This document shows positions 42,161 to 50,629 of a DNA stretch of 64,000 nt, in pieces. A program made the translations under genes and the position numbers. The stretch lies in contig NZ_BMQA01000006.1 of assembly GCF_014647875.1 (NCBI RefSeq), positions 62,001 through 126,000 on the forward strand, written 5' to 3'. Under the pieces are notes generated by a model. That model was not told the DNA's origin. It did no database searches and saw only the letters and a program-made list of their open reading frames with translations. This DNA is from Streptomyces brasiliensis. Lineage in GTDB: Bacteria; Actinomycetota; Actinomycetes; Streptomycetales; Streptomycetaceae. Numbering within the stretch: position 1 is the first letter of the stretch; every line of letters starts with the position of its first letter.

Positions 42161-43084
42161 ATGGGTTGGGCACCAGGACAGTACGAGAAGGGGATGGACC
42201 AGGGCATGCGAAACCGACGTCGGCGTTCCCGTGCCGTCCTCGCCGTCACGCTGGCGGCCGCGCTGGGCGTGACGGGCTGCCACGCACTGGGGGGCGGCTC
42301 CCCGGCGCCGAAGGCCACCAAGGCCCGGCCGAGCCCGGTGTGGGACCGCAGCCCGTCCTCGGTGGCCGCCGTCGGCGACTCCATCACCCGCGGCTTCGAC
42401 GCGTGCTCGGTGCTGTCGGACTGCCCCGAGGTGTCCTGGGCGACCGGCACCAGCACGCAGGTCGACAGTCTGGCGGTGCGGCTGCTGGGGCGGGAGCGGG
42501 CGGAGGAGTACAGCTGGAACTACGCGCAGACGGGCGCCCGGATGGCCGACCTGCCGGACCAGATGGCGCAGGCGGCCGCGCGCAGGCCCCAGTTGGTGAC
42601 GGTGATGGCCGGGGCGAACGACGCCTGCCGCTCCTCGACGAGGGCGATGACCTCGGTGGAGGACTTCCGCGCCGAGTTCGAGGAGGCACTGGCCACGCTG
42701 CGCCGGGCGCTGCCGAAGACGCAGGTGTACGTGGCGAGCGTGCCGAACCTGAAGCGGCTGTGGTCGCAGGGCCGTACGAGCCCGCTGGGCAGGCAGGTGT
42801 GGAAGCTGGGCATCTGCCCGTCGATGCTGGGGGACGCGGACGACCTGGACTCGGCGGCAACCGTGCGCCGGGACAAGGTGCAGCAGCGGGTGAAGGACTA
42901 CAACAAGGTGCTGGAGGAGGTGTGCGCCAAGGACCGGCGGTGCCGTTTCGACGGGGGCGCGGTCTACGCGTACCAATTCGACACGGACCAGTTGAGCCAC
43001 TGGGACTGGTTCCACCCGAGCAAGGACGGCCAGGCGCGGCTCGCCGCCATCGCCTACCGGACCGTCACTGCGGAGGGGCCGTGA
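42161..43084 (+). CDS. SGNH/GDSL hydrolase lipoprotein
   Basis: About 307 aa. A signal peptide with lipobox LGVTGC (preceded by RNRRRRSRAVLAVTLAAA) anchors it outside the membrane. SGNH blocks: catalytic Ser in AAVGDSITRGF, Gly in NYAQTGARM, Asn in MAGANDACR, and Asp-His in HWDWFHPSKDG. Probable esterase or lipase. ATG at 42161 has GAAGGGG six bases upstream; ATGs at 42194 and 42206 are alternatives giving a shorter n-region. Confidence 0.85.
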   Translation: MGWAPGQYEKGMDQGMRNRRRRSRAVLAVTLAAALGVTGCHALGGGSPAPKATKARPSPVWDRSPSSVAAVGDSITRGFDACSVLSDCPEVSWATGTSTQVDSLAVRLLGRERAEEYSWNYAQTGARMADLPDQMAQAAARRPQLVTVMAGANDACRSSTRAMTSVEDFRAEFEEALATLRRALPKTQVYVASVPNLKRLWSQGRTSPLGRQVWKLGICPSMLGDADDLDSAATVRRDKVQQRVKDYNKVLEEVCAKDRRCRFDGGAVYAYQFDTDQLSHWDWFHPSKDGQARLAAIAYRTVTAEGP

Positions 43085-43086
43085 CC

Positions 43087-43100
43087 TAGAATTTTTCCAC
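43087..43100 (+). promoter_or_regulatory. Leaderless promoter of the aldose epimerase gene
   Basis: TAGAAT (43087-43092) lies 8 nt before the ATG at 43101, immediately after the SGNH gene. Confidence 0.6.
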
Positions 43101-44075
43101 ATGAGCGAACTTTTCGGCACACTTCCCGACGGCACTCCGGTCCACCGCTGGACGCTGAAGCGCGCGGGAGTGCGGGTACGGGTCCTGACGTACGGCGGGA
43201 TCGTCCAGTCCGTGGAGGTCCCCGACCGGGACGGGCGGGCGGCGAACATCGTGCTGAGATTCGCCGGCCTGGACGGCTATCTGACCCAGCCGGAGCCGTT
43301 CCTCGGCGCCCTGATCGGCCGGTACGCCAACCGGATCGGCGGTGCCCGTTTCCCGCTGGACGGCCTGATCTACGCGCTCGAACCGAATGACGGGCCCAAC
43401 AACCTGCACGGCGGTCCGCGCGGCTTCGACAAGCGCCTGTGGGAGGCGGAGCCGGTCGAGCACGGGGTGCGGCTGACCCGGGTCAGCCCGCACGGCGAGG
43501 AGGGCTTCCCGGGACGTCTGGACGTGACCGTGACGTACACCCTGGACGAGTCCGGTGCGCTGCGTATCGCGTACGAGGCGGTCACGGACGCGCCGACCGT
43601 GGTGAACCTGACCAATCACAGCTACTTCAACCTGGGCGGCGCGGGGAACGCGGGCGGACACGAACTGCGGCTCGCCGCCTCCCGGTTCACGCCGGTCGAC
43701 GTGCATCAGATCCCGGTCGGCGAACCGGAGGACGTGACGGGCACCCGCTTCGACTTCCGCACGGCGCGCAAGGTCGGCTCCGGCTACGACCACAACTTCG
43801 TCCTCGACAAGGGCGTCACGGACACCCCGGTCGAGGTCGTCGATCTGTACGACCCGGCGACCGGCCGCGTCCTGACGGTGTCGACGACCGAGCCCGGCAT
43901 CCAGCTCTACACGGCCGACCACATCGGCGACCCCTTCGCCCCCGGCGAGGCGATCGCCCTGGAGACCCAGCACTTCCCCGACTCCCCCAACCGCCCGGAC
44001 TTCCCGAGCACCCAGCTGCGGCCGGGCGAGGTGTACCGCTCGGAGACGGTGTACGGCTTCGGCGTCCGCGGCTAG
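43101..44075 (+). CDS. galM: Aldose 1-epimerase (cytoplasmic)
   Basis: A 324-aa mutarotase interconverting alpha and beta aldoses. Catalytic His lies in LTNHSYFNLGG and the Glu in [19 protein letters not shown]. Substrate-binding RYANRI and NLHGG are present. A second, exported epimerase is encoded at 58954. Leaderless start. Substrate may be galactose or glucose; sequence does not decide. Confidence 0.92.
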   Translation: MSELFGTLPDGTPVHRWTLKRAGVRVRVLTYGGIVQSVEVPDRDGRAANIVLRFAGLDGYLTQPEPFLGALIGRYANRIGGARFPLDGLIYALEPNDGPNNLHGGPRGFDKRLWEAEPVEHGVRLTRVSPHGEEGFPGRLDVTVTYTLDESGALRIAYEAVTDAPTVVNLTNHSYFNLGGAGNAGGHELRLAASRFTPVDVHQIPVGEPEDVTGTRFDFRTARKVGSGYDHNFVLDKGVTDTPVEVVDLYDPATGRVLTVSTTEPGIQLYTADHIGDPFAPGEAIALETQHFPDSPNRPDFPSTQLRPGEVYRSETVYGFGVRG

Positions 44076-44263
44076 CCGCTCGGGCGTTCAGTGGAGCCGC
44101 CTCCGCCGCGAGCCCCGGTCCAGGGGTCAGGTCCCGGGCCGGGGCCACGTGGGGGCTCGTCCCGGGTCAGACGTTAATCGGGGCGGCGAGGCGGAAACCG
44201 GTGATCGAGCGGCAGCCGGTGATCTCGTACGAACCCTTCACAAACGCCCGCCTGTTCGCGCCG

Positions 44264-44632
44264 TCAGTCCGTGACAGCGGTCTCCCCGTCGCCCCGCACG
44301 TGCGCGAGCGTCTTGCTGAGCACGCACACGACGGCGAACGCGAGTGCCCAGGTGTGCCGGCCGGCGGCGTACAGCGCCACGACACCCGTGCCGAACCAGA
44401 GCGTCTCGAAGGCGACGCGGGCGGCGCCGTGCAGCTTGAACCTCGCTCTCGGGGAGCCGAACAGGCCCCACAGCCAGCCCAGGAGACCCGGGCCGAGGAC
44501 GGCGAGCAGGAAACGGCCGGTGTCGACGACGCCGAACCCCCAGTAGGCGACAGCCGCGAGGACACCGATTTCCAGGAGGAAGAGGACGCCGAGGTTGACG
44601 GCTTTGGCTGTCTTCACGGGTGGCAGTATCAC
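44264..44632 (-). CDS. YrdB/DUF2568 small membrane protein
   Basis: A 122-aa protein with four hydrophobic segments (LGVLFLLEIGVLAAVAYWGFG, RFLLAVLGPGLLGWLWGLFG, FETLWFGTGVVALYAAG, ALAFAVVCVLSKTLA), matching the YrdB family. GTG at 44632 overlaps the TGA of the RidA-like gene (GTGA), which supports this start over the GTG five codons later. Function unknown. Confidence 0.75.
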   Translation of the reverse strand: MILPPVKTAKAVNLGVLFLLEIGVLAAVAYWGFGVVDTGRFLLAVLGPGLLGWLWGLFGSPRARFKLHGAARVAFETLWFGTGVVALYAAGRHTWALAFAVVCVLSKTLAHVRGDGETAVTD

Positions 44633-45005
44633 CTGTCCGCGGGCACCGCCGCCACAATTTCGATCTCCACCTGGGCCTCCGGCCGGAACAGCCGGGGTAC
44701 TTCGAAGGTCATGCTGGTCGGCGGGGTGCCGGTGGGGAACTCCCGGCGGACCGCGCCGTATTCGTCGAGTTCCGTGATTCGGTGAGGTCGGTGCGGATGT
44801 CGATGACGTCCGCGAGGGTCGCGCCGTGGGCCCCGGGCAGGGCGGCGATCGTCTCGAAGGCGCCCCGGGTCTGCTCTGCGCGGCCGGCGCCCTCGGCGAT
44901 CTGGCCGGAGAGGTACAACAGGGCGCTGCCGTCGGTGTGTTCGACGCGGGCGACCTGGGAGCAGCAGGGGCTGGCTCGCACGCACCATGGCGTAGACCAC
45001 TCAGG
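44629..45005 (-). pseudogene. RidA family protein, frameshifted
   Basis: Two overlapping frames together make one RidA (Rid/YER057c/UK114) protein. The first half reads QVARVEHTDGSALLYLSGQIAEGAG...LADVIDIRTDLTE. After a one-base deletion near 44778 the second frame continues ITELDEYGAVRREFPTGTPPTSMTFEVPRLFRPEAQVEIEIVAAVPADR. An in-frame TGA at 45006-45008 removes the normal start, so a second lesion is likely. Real decay or sequencing error cannot be told apart here. RidA proteins remove reactive enamines/imines. Confidence 0.8.
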
Positions 45006-45068
45006 TCACGCGATACTTCCGCCGTCCCGCACCACGCGCCCCACCGCGACGGAAGGACCTGAACTCCC

Positions 45069-46322
45069 TTGACCTCCCTACGTGTTCGGATCGGTGTCCT
45101 AGGACTGAGCCTGCTGGCCGGCCTGACCGCCCCCACGGCGACGGCCGCCGCGGACACCGCGCCCTCCCCCACCGTCGAGGAACGGCGCCTCGACCAGGCC
45201 GTCCCGCAGGAGATCCTCCGGCGCTCCGGATTCGACGCCGTGGCGCCGGACTTCGCCCACGCGCTCGACGCCGCGCACTCCTACGCACAGGCCCGCCGCA
45301 TCGTCGTACGGCAGGGATCCGCGCTGTGGCGGCGGGCCGTGGACCGAGCGCAGGGGCGGGGGCCGGAAGGAGGCGGCCTGAGCCGGGACGACGACCGGCC
45401 GCTGTACTGGGCGCGGTTGGGGATGACGCGGGAAGTACGCACGTACGTGCCGAGGTTCGCGCTCAGCGACCCCCGACGTTCCGCTCTGCTCGCCGAGTTG
45501 GAACGCACGTCGCGCGGGCAGACCGACGTCGGCCACCCGCGCGGCAAGGGGATCCGGCGCATCCTCGTCACCGGCTTCGACCCCTTCACGCTCGACCGGG
45601 ACATCCGCATCTCCAACCCGTCCGGGGCGACCGCGCTGGCGCTGGACGGCACGGTGATCGAGACGGCGGACGGGCCGACGCGCATCGAGACGGCCGTGTT
45701 CCCGGTGCGCTGGCAGGACTTCTCCGAGGGAGCGGTGGAACGGGCGCTGCGGCCGTATCTGCCGAAGGTGGACCTGTTCACGACCGTGAGCCAGGGGCGG
45801 GTCGGCCGCTTCGACGTGGAGCGCACCAACGGGGCGTGGCGCGGCGGCTTCCCGGACAACGACAACGTCTCCCGCACCGAGACGGTCCCGGTCACCGACC
45901 CCGCCTCGCAGCCCCAGTGGACGACGACCACGCTGCCGTACGCCGCGATCGTGGCCGCGCCGACCGGGCGCTTCCCGGTGTACGACCACACGGAGGTCAC
46001 GGAGATCCCGGCGGGCGGCACCGATGCCGTCGTACGGCCCGACGGCCCGACCCCCGGGTCGACGGCGCGGGCCGGGGGCGGCGGGGACTACCTCTCCAAC
46101 GAGATCGCCTACCGGGCCACGCTGCTGCGGGACCGGCTGGGTCTGCACGGCACGCTGCCGGGCGGGCACGTGCACACGCCGGTGCTGCAGTTCGGCACCG
46201 GGAACACCGATCCGGCGACCGGCACGGTCACGGACCCGGAGTTCGTGCGGAACCGGCTGGACATCATCGAGCAGGTGCGGTCGATCGTGACGGTGGCGGC
46301 GGACGTGACGTTCACCAAGTGA
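45069..46322 (+). CDS. Secreted pyroglutamyl-peptidase I-like protein (C15)
   Basis: A 417-aa exported protein. A Sec signal (RIGVLGLSLLAGLTAPTATAAA) leads into a 130-residue unassigned helical domain. A peptidase C15-like domain follows, with ILVTGFDPFTLDRDIRISNPSGATAL matching the family's N-terminal loop. The later part has the family-type DYLSNEIAYRATLLRD segment, where C15 enzymes read AGxYVCN before the catalytic Cys; here no Cys is present and it reads LSNE. Catalytic activity is therefore doubtful. TTG at 45069 is the only in-frame start after GGAAGGA. Confidence 0.75.
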   Translation: MTSLRVRIGVLGLSLLAGLTAPTATAAADTAPSPTVEERRLDQAVPQEILRRSGFDAVAPDFAHALDAAHSYAQARRIVVRQGSALWRRAVDRAQGRGPEGGGLSRDDDRPLYWARLGMTREVRTYVPRFALSDPRRSALLAELERTSRGQTDVGHPRGKGIRRILVTGFDPFTLDRDIRISNPSGATALALDGTVIETADGPTRIETAVFPVRWQDFSEGAVERALRPYLPKVDLFTTVSQGRVGRFDVERTNGAWRGGFPDNDNVSRTETVPVTDPASQPQWTTTTLPYAAIVAAPTGRFPVYDHTEVTEIPAGGTDAVVRPDGPTPGSTARAGGGGDYLSNEIAYRATLLRDRLGLHGTLPGGHVHTPVLQFGTGNTDPATGTVTDPEFVRNRLDIIEQVRSIVTVAADVTFTK

Positions 46323-46329
46323 CCTGCCC

Positions 46330-47136
46330 TCACCACGTGACCGGCTGATCCTCGGAGTCGTCGGCGCCGTCGCGCGCGTCCTCCCCCGCGATCTCCTCGC
46401 CCAGCAGTTCCCGGGCGAGGAGCGTGGCGCCCGCGACCGCGCCCGGCATCAGGAACACCGCGGCGAAGGGAACCGCGAAGGCCAGGGCGAGGGGGGGGCC
46501 GAAGCCCCAGACGAGGGTCTTGCGGGAGCGCAGCAGGGTGAGCCTGGCGCGCAGTTCGACACCGCGGCGCTGGAGGGCGACGCCGGTGAGTTCCTCGGTG
46601 AGGAAGAAGCCGGTGACGAAGAAGCCGATCACCGGTACGACGGTCTGCCCGACGACCGGCAGGAAGCCGAGGGCGAAGAGCAGGACGCCCCACAGAAGGG
46701 CGCGGACCAGGATGCGCAGGCTGTCCCGGGCCGAGATCCACAGCTCGCGCCACAGGGGCAGGCCGGACTCGGGCGCGATGCCGTCGGGCGACACGTCCCG
46801 GTCGACGGTCCCGGAGAGGCTCTCGTAGAAGGGCTGTCCCACCAGGAGCGTCACGGCGGTGAAGGTGAGAACGGCGAGCAGCAGGCCCAGGGCGAACAGC
46901 ACGGCCGTGAGGAAGCCGCGGAACAAGCCCAGCCAGGGGCTCGGCCAGTCGTCGGCGAACGGGGTCGCCCAGCCGACGAAGTGCCCGCCCCACACGGCGA
47001 GGGCGACCAGGGCGGCGACGTAGAGGACGAGGGTGATCAGCCCGGGCAGCAGCCCGAACCCGAACTGTTTCCCGTGCCGGCCCACCCACCGCTGGCCCTT
47101 GAGGAGATAACCGAAACCCACCCCGAGATCACGCAT
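46330..47136 (-). CDS. EI24 domain membrane protein (CysZ-like)
   Basis: A 268-aa protein with about five hydrophobic segments. The EI24/CysZ pattern includes LLVGQPFYESLSGTVDRDVSPDG, the loop LWRELWISARDSLRILVRALLWGVLLFALGFLPVVGQTVVPV and FFLTEELTGVALQRRG. CysZ imports sulfate in E. coli; actinobacterial members are untested. Acidic C-terminus. Predicted leaderless start at 47136. Confidence 0.85.
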   Translation of the reverse strand: MRDLGVGFGYLLKGQRWVGRHGKQFGFGLLPGLITLVLYVAALVALAVWGGHFVGWATPFADDWPSPWLGLFRGFLTAVLFALGLLLAVLTFTAVTLLVGQPFYESLSGTVDRDVSPDGIAPESGLPLWRELWISARDSLRILVRALLWGVLLFALGFLPVVGQTVVPVIGFFVTGFFLTEELTGVALQRRGVELRARLTLLRSRKTLVWGFGPPLALAFAVPFAAVFLMPGAVAGATLLARELLGEEIAGEDARDGADDSEDQPVTW

Positions 47137-47148
47137 GCGGGAACCCTA
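47137..47148 (-). promoter_or_regulatory. Leaderless promoter of the EI24 gene
   Basis: TAGGGT (47148-47143) stands 6 nt before the ATG; no ribosome-binding site. Confidence 0.6.
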
Positions 47149-47272
47149 TCGGCCGGACGGTGGGCCCCGTTTGTCAGTGGTGATCGATAAGGTCTGCGCA
47201 CCTGAACGGGCCTGATCGGCCAACTGCGCGCTCTGGCCCGGAGTTTGCTGACCGCGGATTGACCCGTCGGCG

Positions 47273-47707
47273 CTACGCGTCCCGCATCCGCCGCAACAGG
47301 TCCCGCAGTGAGCGGCGTTCGCCGTCCGTGAGGCCCGCCAGGGGCTCGCGGGCGAAGCGCAACCCCTCGCGCAGCTCGCGGGCGACCCGGCGGCCCTCGT
47401 CCGTCGCGGCCGCCAGCTTCACCCGGCGGTCGGTCGGGTCCGGCCGGCGTTCCACCAGGCCTCGGGACTCCAGGCGGTCCACGATCCCGGTGACGTTCGA
47501 CGGCTCGCACTTCAGCTTGTTCGCCAGCTTCCGCATCGGCAGCGGGTCCAGTGACAGCAGGCTCAGCAGGCGGGCCTGGGCGCCGGTCAGCGCGTGCTCG
47601 GCCGCCACGTCCTCGTAGTCCGCGTGGAACCGGGCCACCACGTCACCGATGAGCTCGACGACCTCCAGGGTGAGTGCGTCGGGGCGGGTCTTCTGTGGGG
47701 TGGACAT
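47273..47707 (-). CDS. MarR family transcriptional regulator
   Basis: A 144-aa winged-helix repressor. HTH: LTGAQARLLSLLSLDPLPMRKLANKLKCEPSNVTGIVDRLESRGLVERRPDPTDRRVKLAAATDEGR. The single Cys lies in the recognition helix region (KLKCEPSNV), a possible redox sensor, but the N-terminal Cys that defines OhrR is missing. ATG at 47707 is 7 nt after TAGGGT with GGAGGG between. It diverges from a quinone-oxidoreductase-like gene; palindromes lie in the spacer. Confidence 0.92.
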   Translation of the reverse strand: MSTPQKTRPDALTLEVVELIGDVVARFHADYEDVAAEHALTGAQARLLSLLSLDPLPMRKLANKLKCEPSNVTGIVDRLESRGLVERRPDPTDRRVKLAAATDEGRRVARELREGLRFAREPLAGLTDGERRSLRDLLRRMRDA

Positions 47708-47720
47708 GCCCTCCACCCTA
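47708..47720 (-). promoter_or_regulatory. -10 box of the MarR gene
   Basis: TAGGGT (47720-47715) 7 nt before the ATG. GGAGGG fills the spacer, so the transcript could be leaderless or use another upstream promoter with that site. Confidence 0.45.
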
Positions 47721-47738
47721 TCCCGTTACTTGACATCA

Positions 47739-47776
47739 TGAAATATTCAGGGGCATGGTTGTTTCAGATACTGAAA
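47739..47776. promoter_or_regulatory. Two palindromes in the MarR / oxidoreductase spacer
   Basis: TGAAATATTCA (47739-47749) and TTTCAGATACTGAAA (47762-47776) are both symmetric and share the half-site TGAA/TTCA. The AT-rich stretch stands out from its GC-rich surroundings. They are good candidates for MarR binding. TTGACA (47729-47734) nearby may be a -35. Confidence 0.65.
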
Positions 47777-47822
47777 TAAAGCTGCCGACGTACAGCTGAC
47801 GTACCTGCGAAAGGCACCGTTC

Positions 47823-48821
47823 ATGAGCAACCGCGAATGGCATCTCCTCAGCCGCCCCGTCGGCTGGCCGAAGCCCGAGGACTTCGCCCTGGTCGAGACC
47901 GAGGTCCCGACGCCCGGCGACGGCCAGGTGCTCGTGCGGAACACACATCTCTCGGTCGACCCGTACATGCGCGGCCGGATGAGTGCCGCCAAGTCGTACG
48001 CGGCTCCGTACGAGCTGGGCAAGGTCATGCAGGGCGGTGCCGTCGGCGAGGTCCTCGCCTCCAACGCCGAGGGCATCTCGGCCGGCGACCACGTGCTGCA
48101 CTTCTTCGGCTGGCGCGAGTACGCGGTCATGGACGCGAAGCACGCCGTAAAGGTCGACCCGGAGGCCGCGCCGCCGTCGACGTACCTCGGCGTCCTCGGC
48201 ATGACCGGCCTCACCGCCTACGCCGGTCTGCTGCGCACCGCCTCCTTCAAGGAGGGCGACGTCGTGTTCGTCTCCGGCGCCGCGGGTGCCGTGGGCAGCC
48301 AGGTCGGCCAGATCGCCAAGCTCAAGGGCGCCTCGCGGGTCATCGGTTCGGCCGGGTCCGACGAGAAGGTCGAGCTGCTCGTCGACGAGTACGGCTTCGA
48401 CGCCGCCTTCAACTACAAGAACGGGCCGGTGAGCGAGCAGCTGCGGGCCGCGGCACCCGACGGGATCGACGTCTACTTCGACAACGTCGGCGGCGAGCAC
48501 CTGGAGGCGGCCGTCGGCTCCCTCAACCTGCGCGGCCGTATCGCGATCTGCGGAATGATCTCGGTCTACAACAACACCGAGCCCGCGCCCGGCCCGCGGA
48601 ACCTCGCGCGCCTCATCCAGACCCGTGGCCGTATCGAGGGCTTCCTGGTTGGCGACCACTACGACCTTCAGCCGCAGTTCGTGTCGGAGGTCGTCCCGTG
48701 GGTCGCCTCGGGTGCGCTCAAGTACCGCGAGACCGTCGTCGACGGCATCGAGAACACCCTGGAGGCGTTCCTCGGCGTCCTGCGCGGCGACAACACGGGG
48801 AAGATGATCGTCAAGCTCTGA
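47823..48821 (+). CDS. NADP-dependent oxidoreductase (CurA/PTGR-like, zinc-independent MDR)
   Basis: A 332-aa medium-chain reductase. No zinc ligands. Family motifs: VDPYMRGRMSAAKSYAAPYELGKVMQGGAVGEVL and the nucleotide site VFVSGAAGAVGSQVGQIAKLKG, plus FDNVGGEHLEAAVGSLN. Relatives reduce alpha,beta-unsaturated ketones and aldehydes. Divergent from the MarR gene, which probably represses it. Ohr follows 115 bp downstream, hinting at an electrophile/peroxide defence set. Confidence 0.92.
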   Translation: MSNREWHLLSRPVGWPKPEDFALVETEVPTPGDGQVLVRNTHLSVDPYMRGRMSAAKSYAAPYELGKVMQGGAVGEVLASNAEGISAGDHVLHFFGWREYAVMDAKHAVKVDPEAAPPSTYLGVLGMTGLTAYAGLLRTASFKEGDVVFVSGAAGAVGSQVGQIAKLKGASRVIGSAGSDEKVELLVDEYGFDAAFNYKNGPVSEQLRAAAPDGIDVYFDNVGGEHLEAAVGSLNLRGRIAICGMISVYNNTEPAPGPRNLARLIQTRGRIEGFLVGDHYDLQPQFVSEVVPWVASGALKYRETVVDGIENTLEAFLGVLRGDNTGKMIVKL

Positions 48822-48936
48822 CGGCCGCTTCGGCTCGTTCGGCCCTTTCCAAGGTTTCCGCCATCCGGTGACTTCTTTCCGAAACCGTCGGCGATCGTGG
48901 GCGCGAGTCCCGGCGGGCCCCGGAGGAACACACCGT

Positions 48937-49356
48937 ATGGCCGTACAGCAGTCCGACGTCCTGTACACCGCCGTCGCCACCGCCGAGAACGGTCGTGACG
49001 GCCGGGTCGCCACCGACGACGGCAGGCTCGACGTCGTCGTGAGCCCGCCCGAGGAGATGGGCGGCAGCGGCGCCGGCACCGATCCTGAGCAGCTGTTCGC
49101 CGCCGGGTACAGCGCCTGCTTCCAGGGCGCCCTCGGCGTGGTCGCACGTCAGGCGAAGGCCGACGTCTCCGGTTCGACGGTCACCGCGAAGGTCGGCATC
49201 GGCAAGAACGAGGACGGGTTCGGGATCATCGTCGAGATCTCGGCGGTCATCCCGAACGTCGACGCGGACACCGCGCGCGCCCTCGTCGAGCAGGCCCACC
49301 AGGTCTGCCCGTACTCGAAGGCCACACGCGGCAACACCACGGTGACACTGGTCTGA
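48937..49356 (+). CDS. ohr: Organic hydroperoxide resistance protein Ohr
   Basis: A 139-aa OsmC-fold thiol peroxidase that reduces organic hydroperoxides. The reactive pair is Cys61 (YSACFQGALG) and Cys124 (HQVCPYSKATRGN); the conserved Arg20 (NGRDG) and Glu51 (DPEQLFAAGYS) complete the site. ATG at 48937 follows GGAGGA. The frame to 48868 is leader. No OhrR of the classic type adjoins; the MarR at 47273 is the nearest candidate. Confidence 0.94.
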   Translation: MAVQQSDVLYTAVATAENGRDGRVATDDGRLDVVVSPPEEMGGSGAGTDPEQLFAAGYSACFQGALGVVARQAKADVSGSTVTAKVGIGKNEDGFGIIVEISAVIPNVDADTARALVEQAHQVCPYSKATRGNTTVTLV

Positions 49357-49746
49357 TCGCGCTCACCCCTCGGCAGAGCGACGGGCTTGCCCAACGGGCG
49401 CCACAGGCTGTGCCGCTGCGCTTGCGCCCTGCCCCGTCCCGCTGACGCGGTGGTGGGACAGGGGTCGTTGACGGGCCCCCGCGTCGCCACGGCTGCCCCC
49501 CGCCCTGGCGCGGATGTTGCGGGAGCTTCGGGGGCGGATCGGAGAGATGTACCGGTTCGGATCTACCGCAACAAGGGACCGTAGGCGTTACTGATACCCC
49601 CGGACTGCCGATACCGGAAGCTCCGCACAGGGCATGCTGGGGACGGCCGGACTCGGATCTACCCGGTTCGGCTCGGCTCGACCTGGCTCGGCTCGGCTCA
49701 ACGCCGCTCGGCCCGGCCCGGTGACGAGAGGCAGGCGGCACTGATC
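49357..49746. other. Gene-free stretch with a GGCTC simple repeat
   Basis: 390 bp after ohr with no credible gene. From about 49665 to 49720 the sequence is a run of GGCTC/GGCCC pentamers (CGGCTCGGCTCGACCTGGCT and onward). A duplicated TACCGG/TACCCGGTTCGG pattern lies at 49550-49670. Promoter elements of the next gene are not clear. Confidence 0.45.
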
Positions 49747-50610
49747 ATGGCGACCATTCCTTCGTTCCCCGGCAGGCAGGACATGCTGCGCGTCGCACGC
49801 AGCACCACCGACATCACCGGCCAACTCCTGGACACGGCCGGGAACATCACCAGAATCGCGATCAACACCCTGGATCCACGCGACGGTTCGGGCCCGGAGC
49901 TGCTGCGCGTGCTGCGCCGGACCACGGCGGAACTGGCCGAGGCCAGCGCGTCACCGCAGGCGCAGGAGGCCTTCTACCGGATGGTCGACACGCTGACCCG
50001 GCTGGGCGCCAGCGGCGCCCCGCTCGCCACCCACCCGGTAAGTGAACCGGCGCAGGCCCTGCTCACCGCGCTCGGCGACGGCCTGCTGCCCGTGCTGGAC
50101 GCGGTCGGCCCCGCGGTGGAGGAGATCGCGGCGGTCCTCGGCGAGCTGACGGAGTCCGCGTCCCCGTTGCTGCCCGCGGCGGCCGGAGCGGCGGCGGGCG
50201 CCCTGCTCGTCCTCACCCCGGTGATCCGCGTGGCGGCGGAGGTGCTGCGCGACTCCTCCCCCGAACTGCGCCGTATCGCGGACGCCCTCACGTCGGCCCT
50301 GGCACCCCTGATGCCGCTCCAGGCGGCCCTCGCGGAACGGGCGGCCACCGCCGGCGCGGGCGTCGTCCGCACGGCGCTCCCGCCCCTGGCCGATCTGGCG
50401 GAGGCCGCGGCGGCGACGACGAAGGCGGCCCGGCCGCTACTGATCGCGGGCGAGGAACTCCTGGTCGCCGGCCTCGAACAGCTCCAGCCCCGGCTCCTGA
50501 CGGCCGTCTCCCGCACCGGCCGCCTGGTCCGGGCGGTGGCGGTACGGGTGTCTGCGGCGGTCAGCCCGGCCGCGGAACACGGTGTGGTGGTCGCGGTGAC
50601 GCCGGCGTAG
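49747..50610 (+). CDS. Ala/Leu-rich hypothetical protein
   Basis: A 287-aa protein of unknown family. It is rich in Ala, Leu and acidic residues and looks mostly helical. There is one longer hydrophobic block (SPLLPAAAGAAAGALLVLTPVIRVAAEVL, about 138-166) and repeated helices (PLLIAGEELLVAGLEQLQPRLLTAVSR). No signal peptide. It could be a membrane-associated helical protein; I do not assign a function. ATG with GGCAGG upstream (weak). Confidence 0.65.
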   Translation: MATIPSFPGRQDMLRVARSTTDITGQLLDTAGNITRIAINTLDPRDGSGPELLRVLRRTTAELAEASASPQAQEAFYRMVDTLTRLGASGAPLATHPVSEPAQALLTALGDGLLPVLDAVGPAVEEIAAVLGELTESASPLLPAAAGAAAGALLVLTPVIRVAAEVLRDSSPELRRIADALTSALAPLMPLQAALAERAATAGAGVVRTALPPLADLAEAAAATTKAARPLLIAGEELLVAGLEQLQPRLLTAVSRTGRLVRAVAVRVSAAVSPAAEHGVVVAVTPA

Positions 50611-50629
50611 GCGAGGGGGCCGCCTCGTC

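Noticed and set aside
47273..47707. Naming the MarR protein OhrR because ohr is nearby
   Set aside because: The defining N-terminal Cys region of OhrR is missing and ohr is not adjacent.
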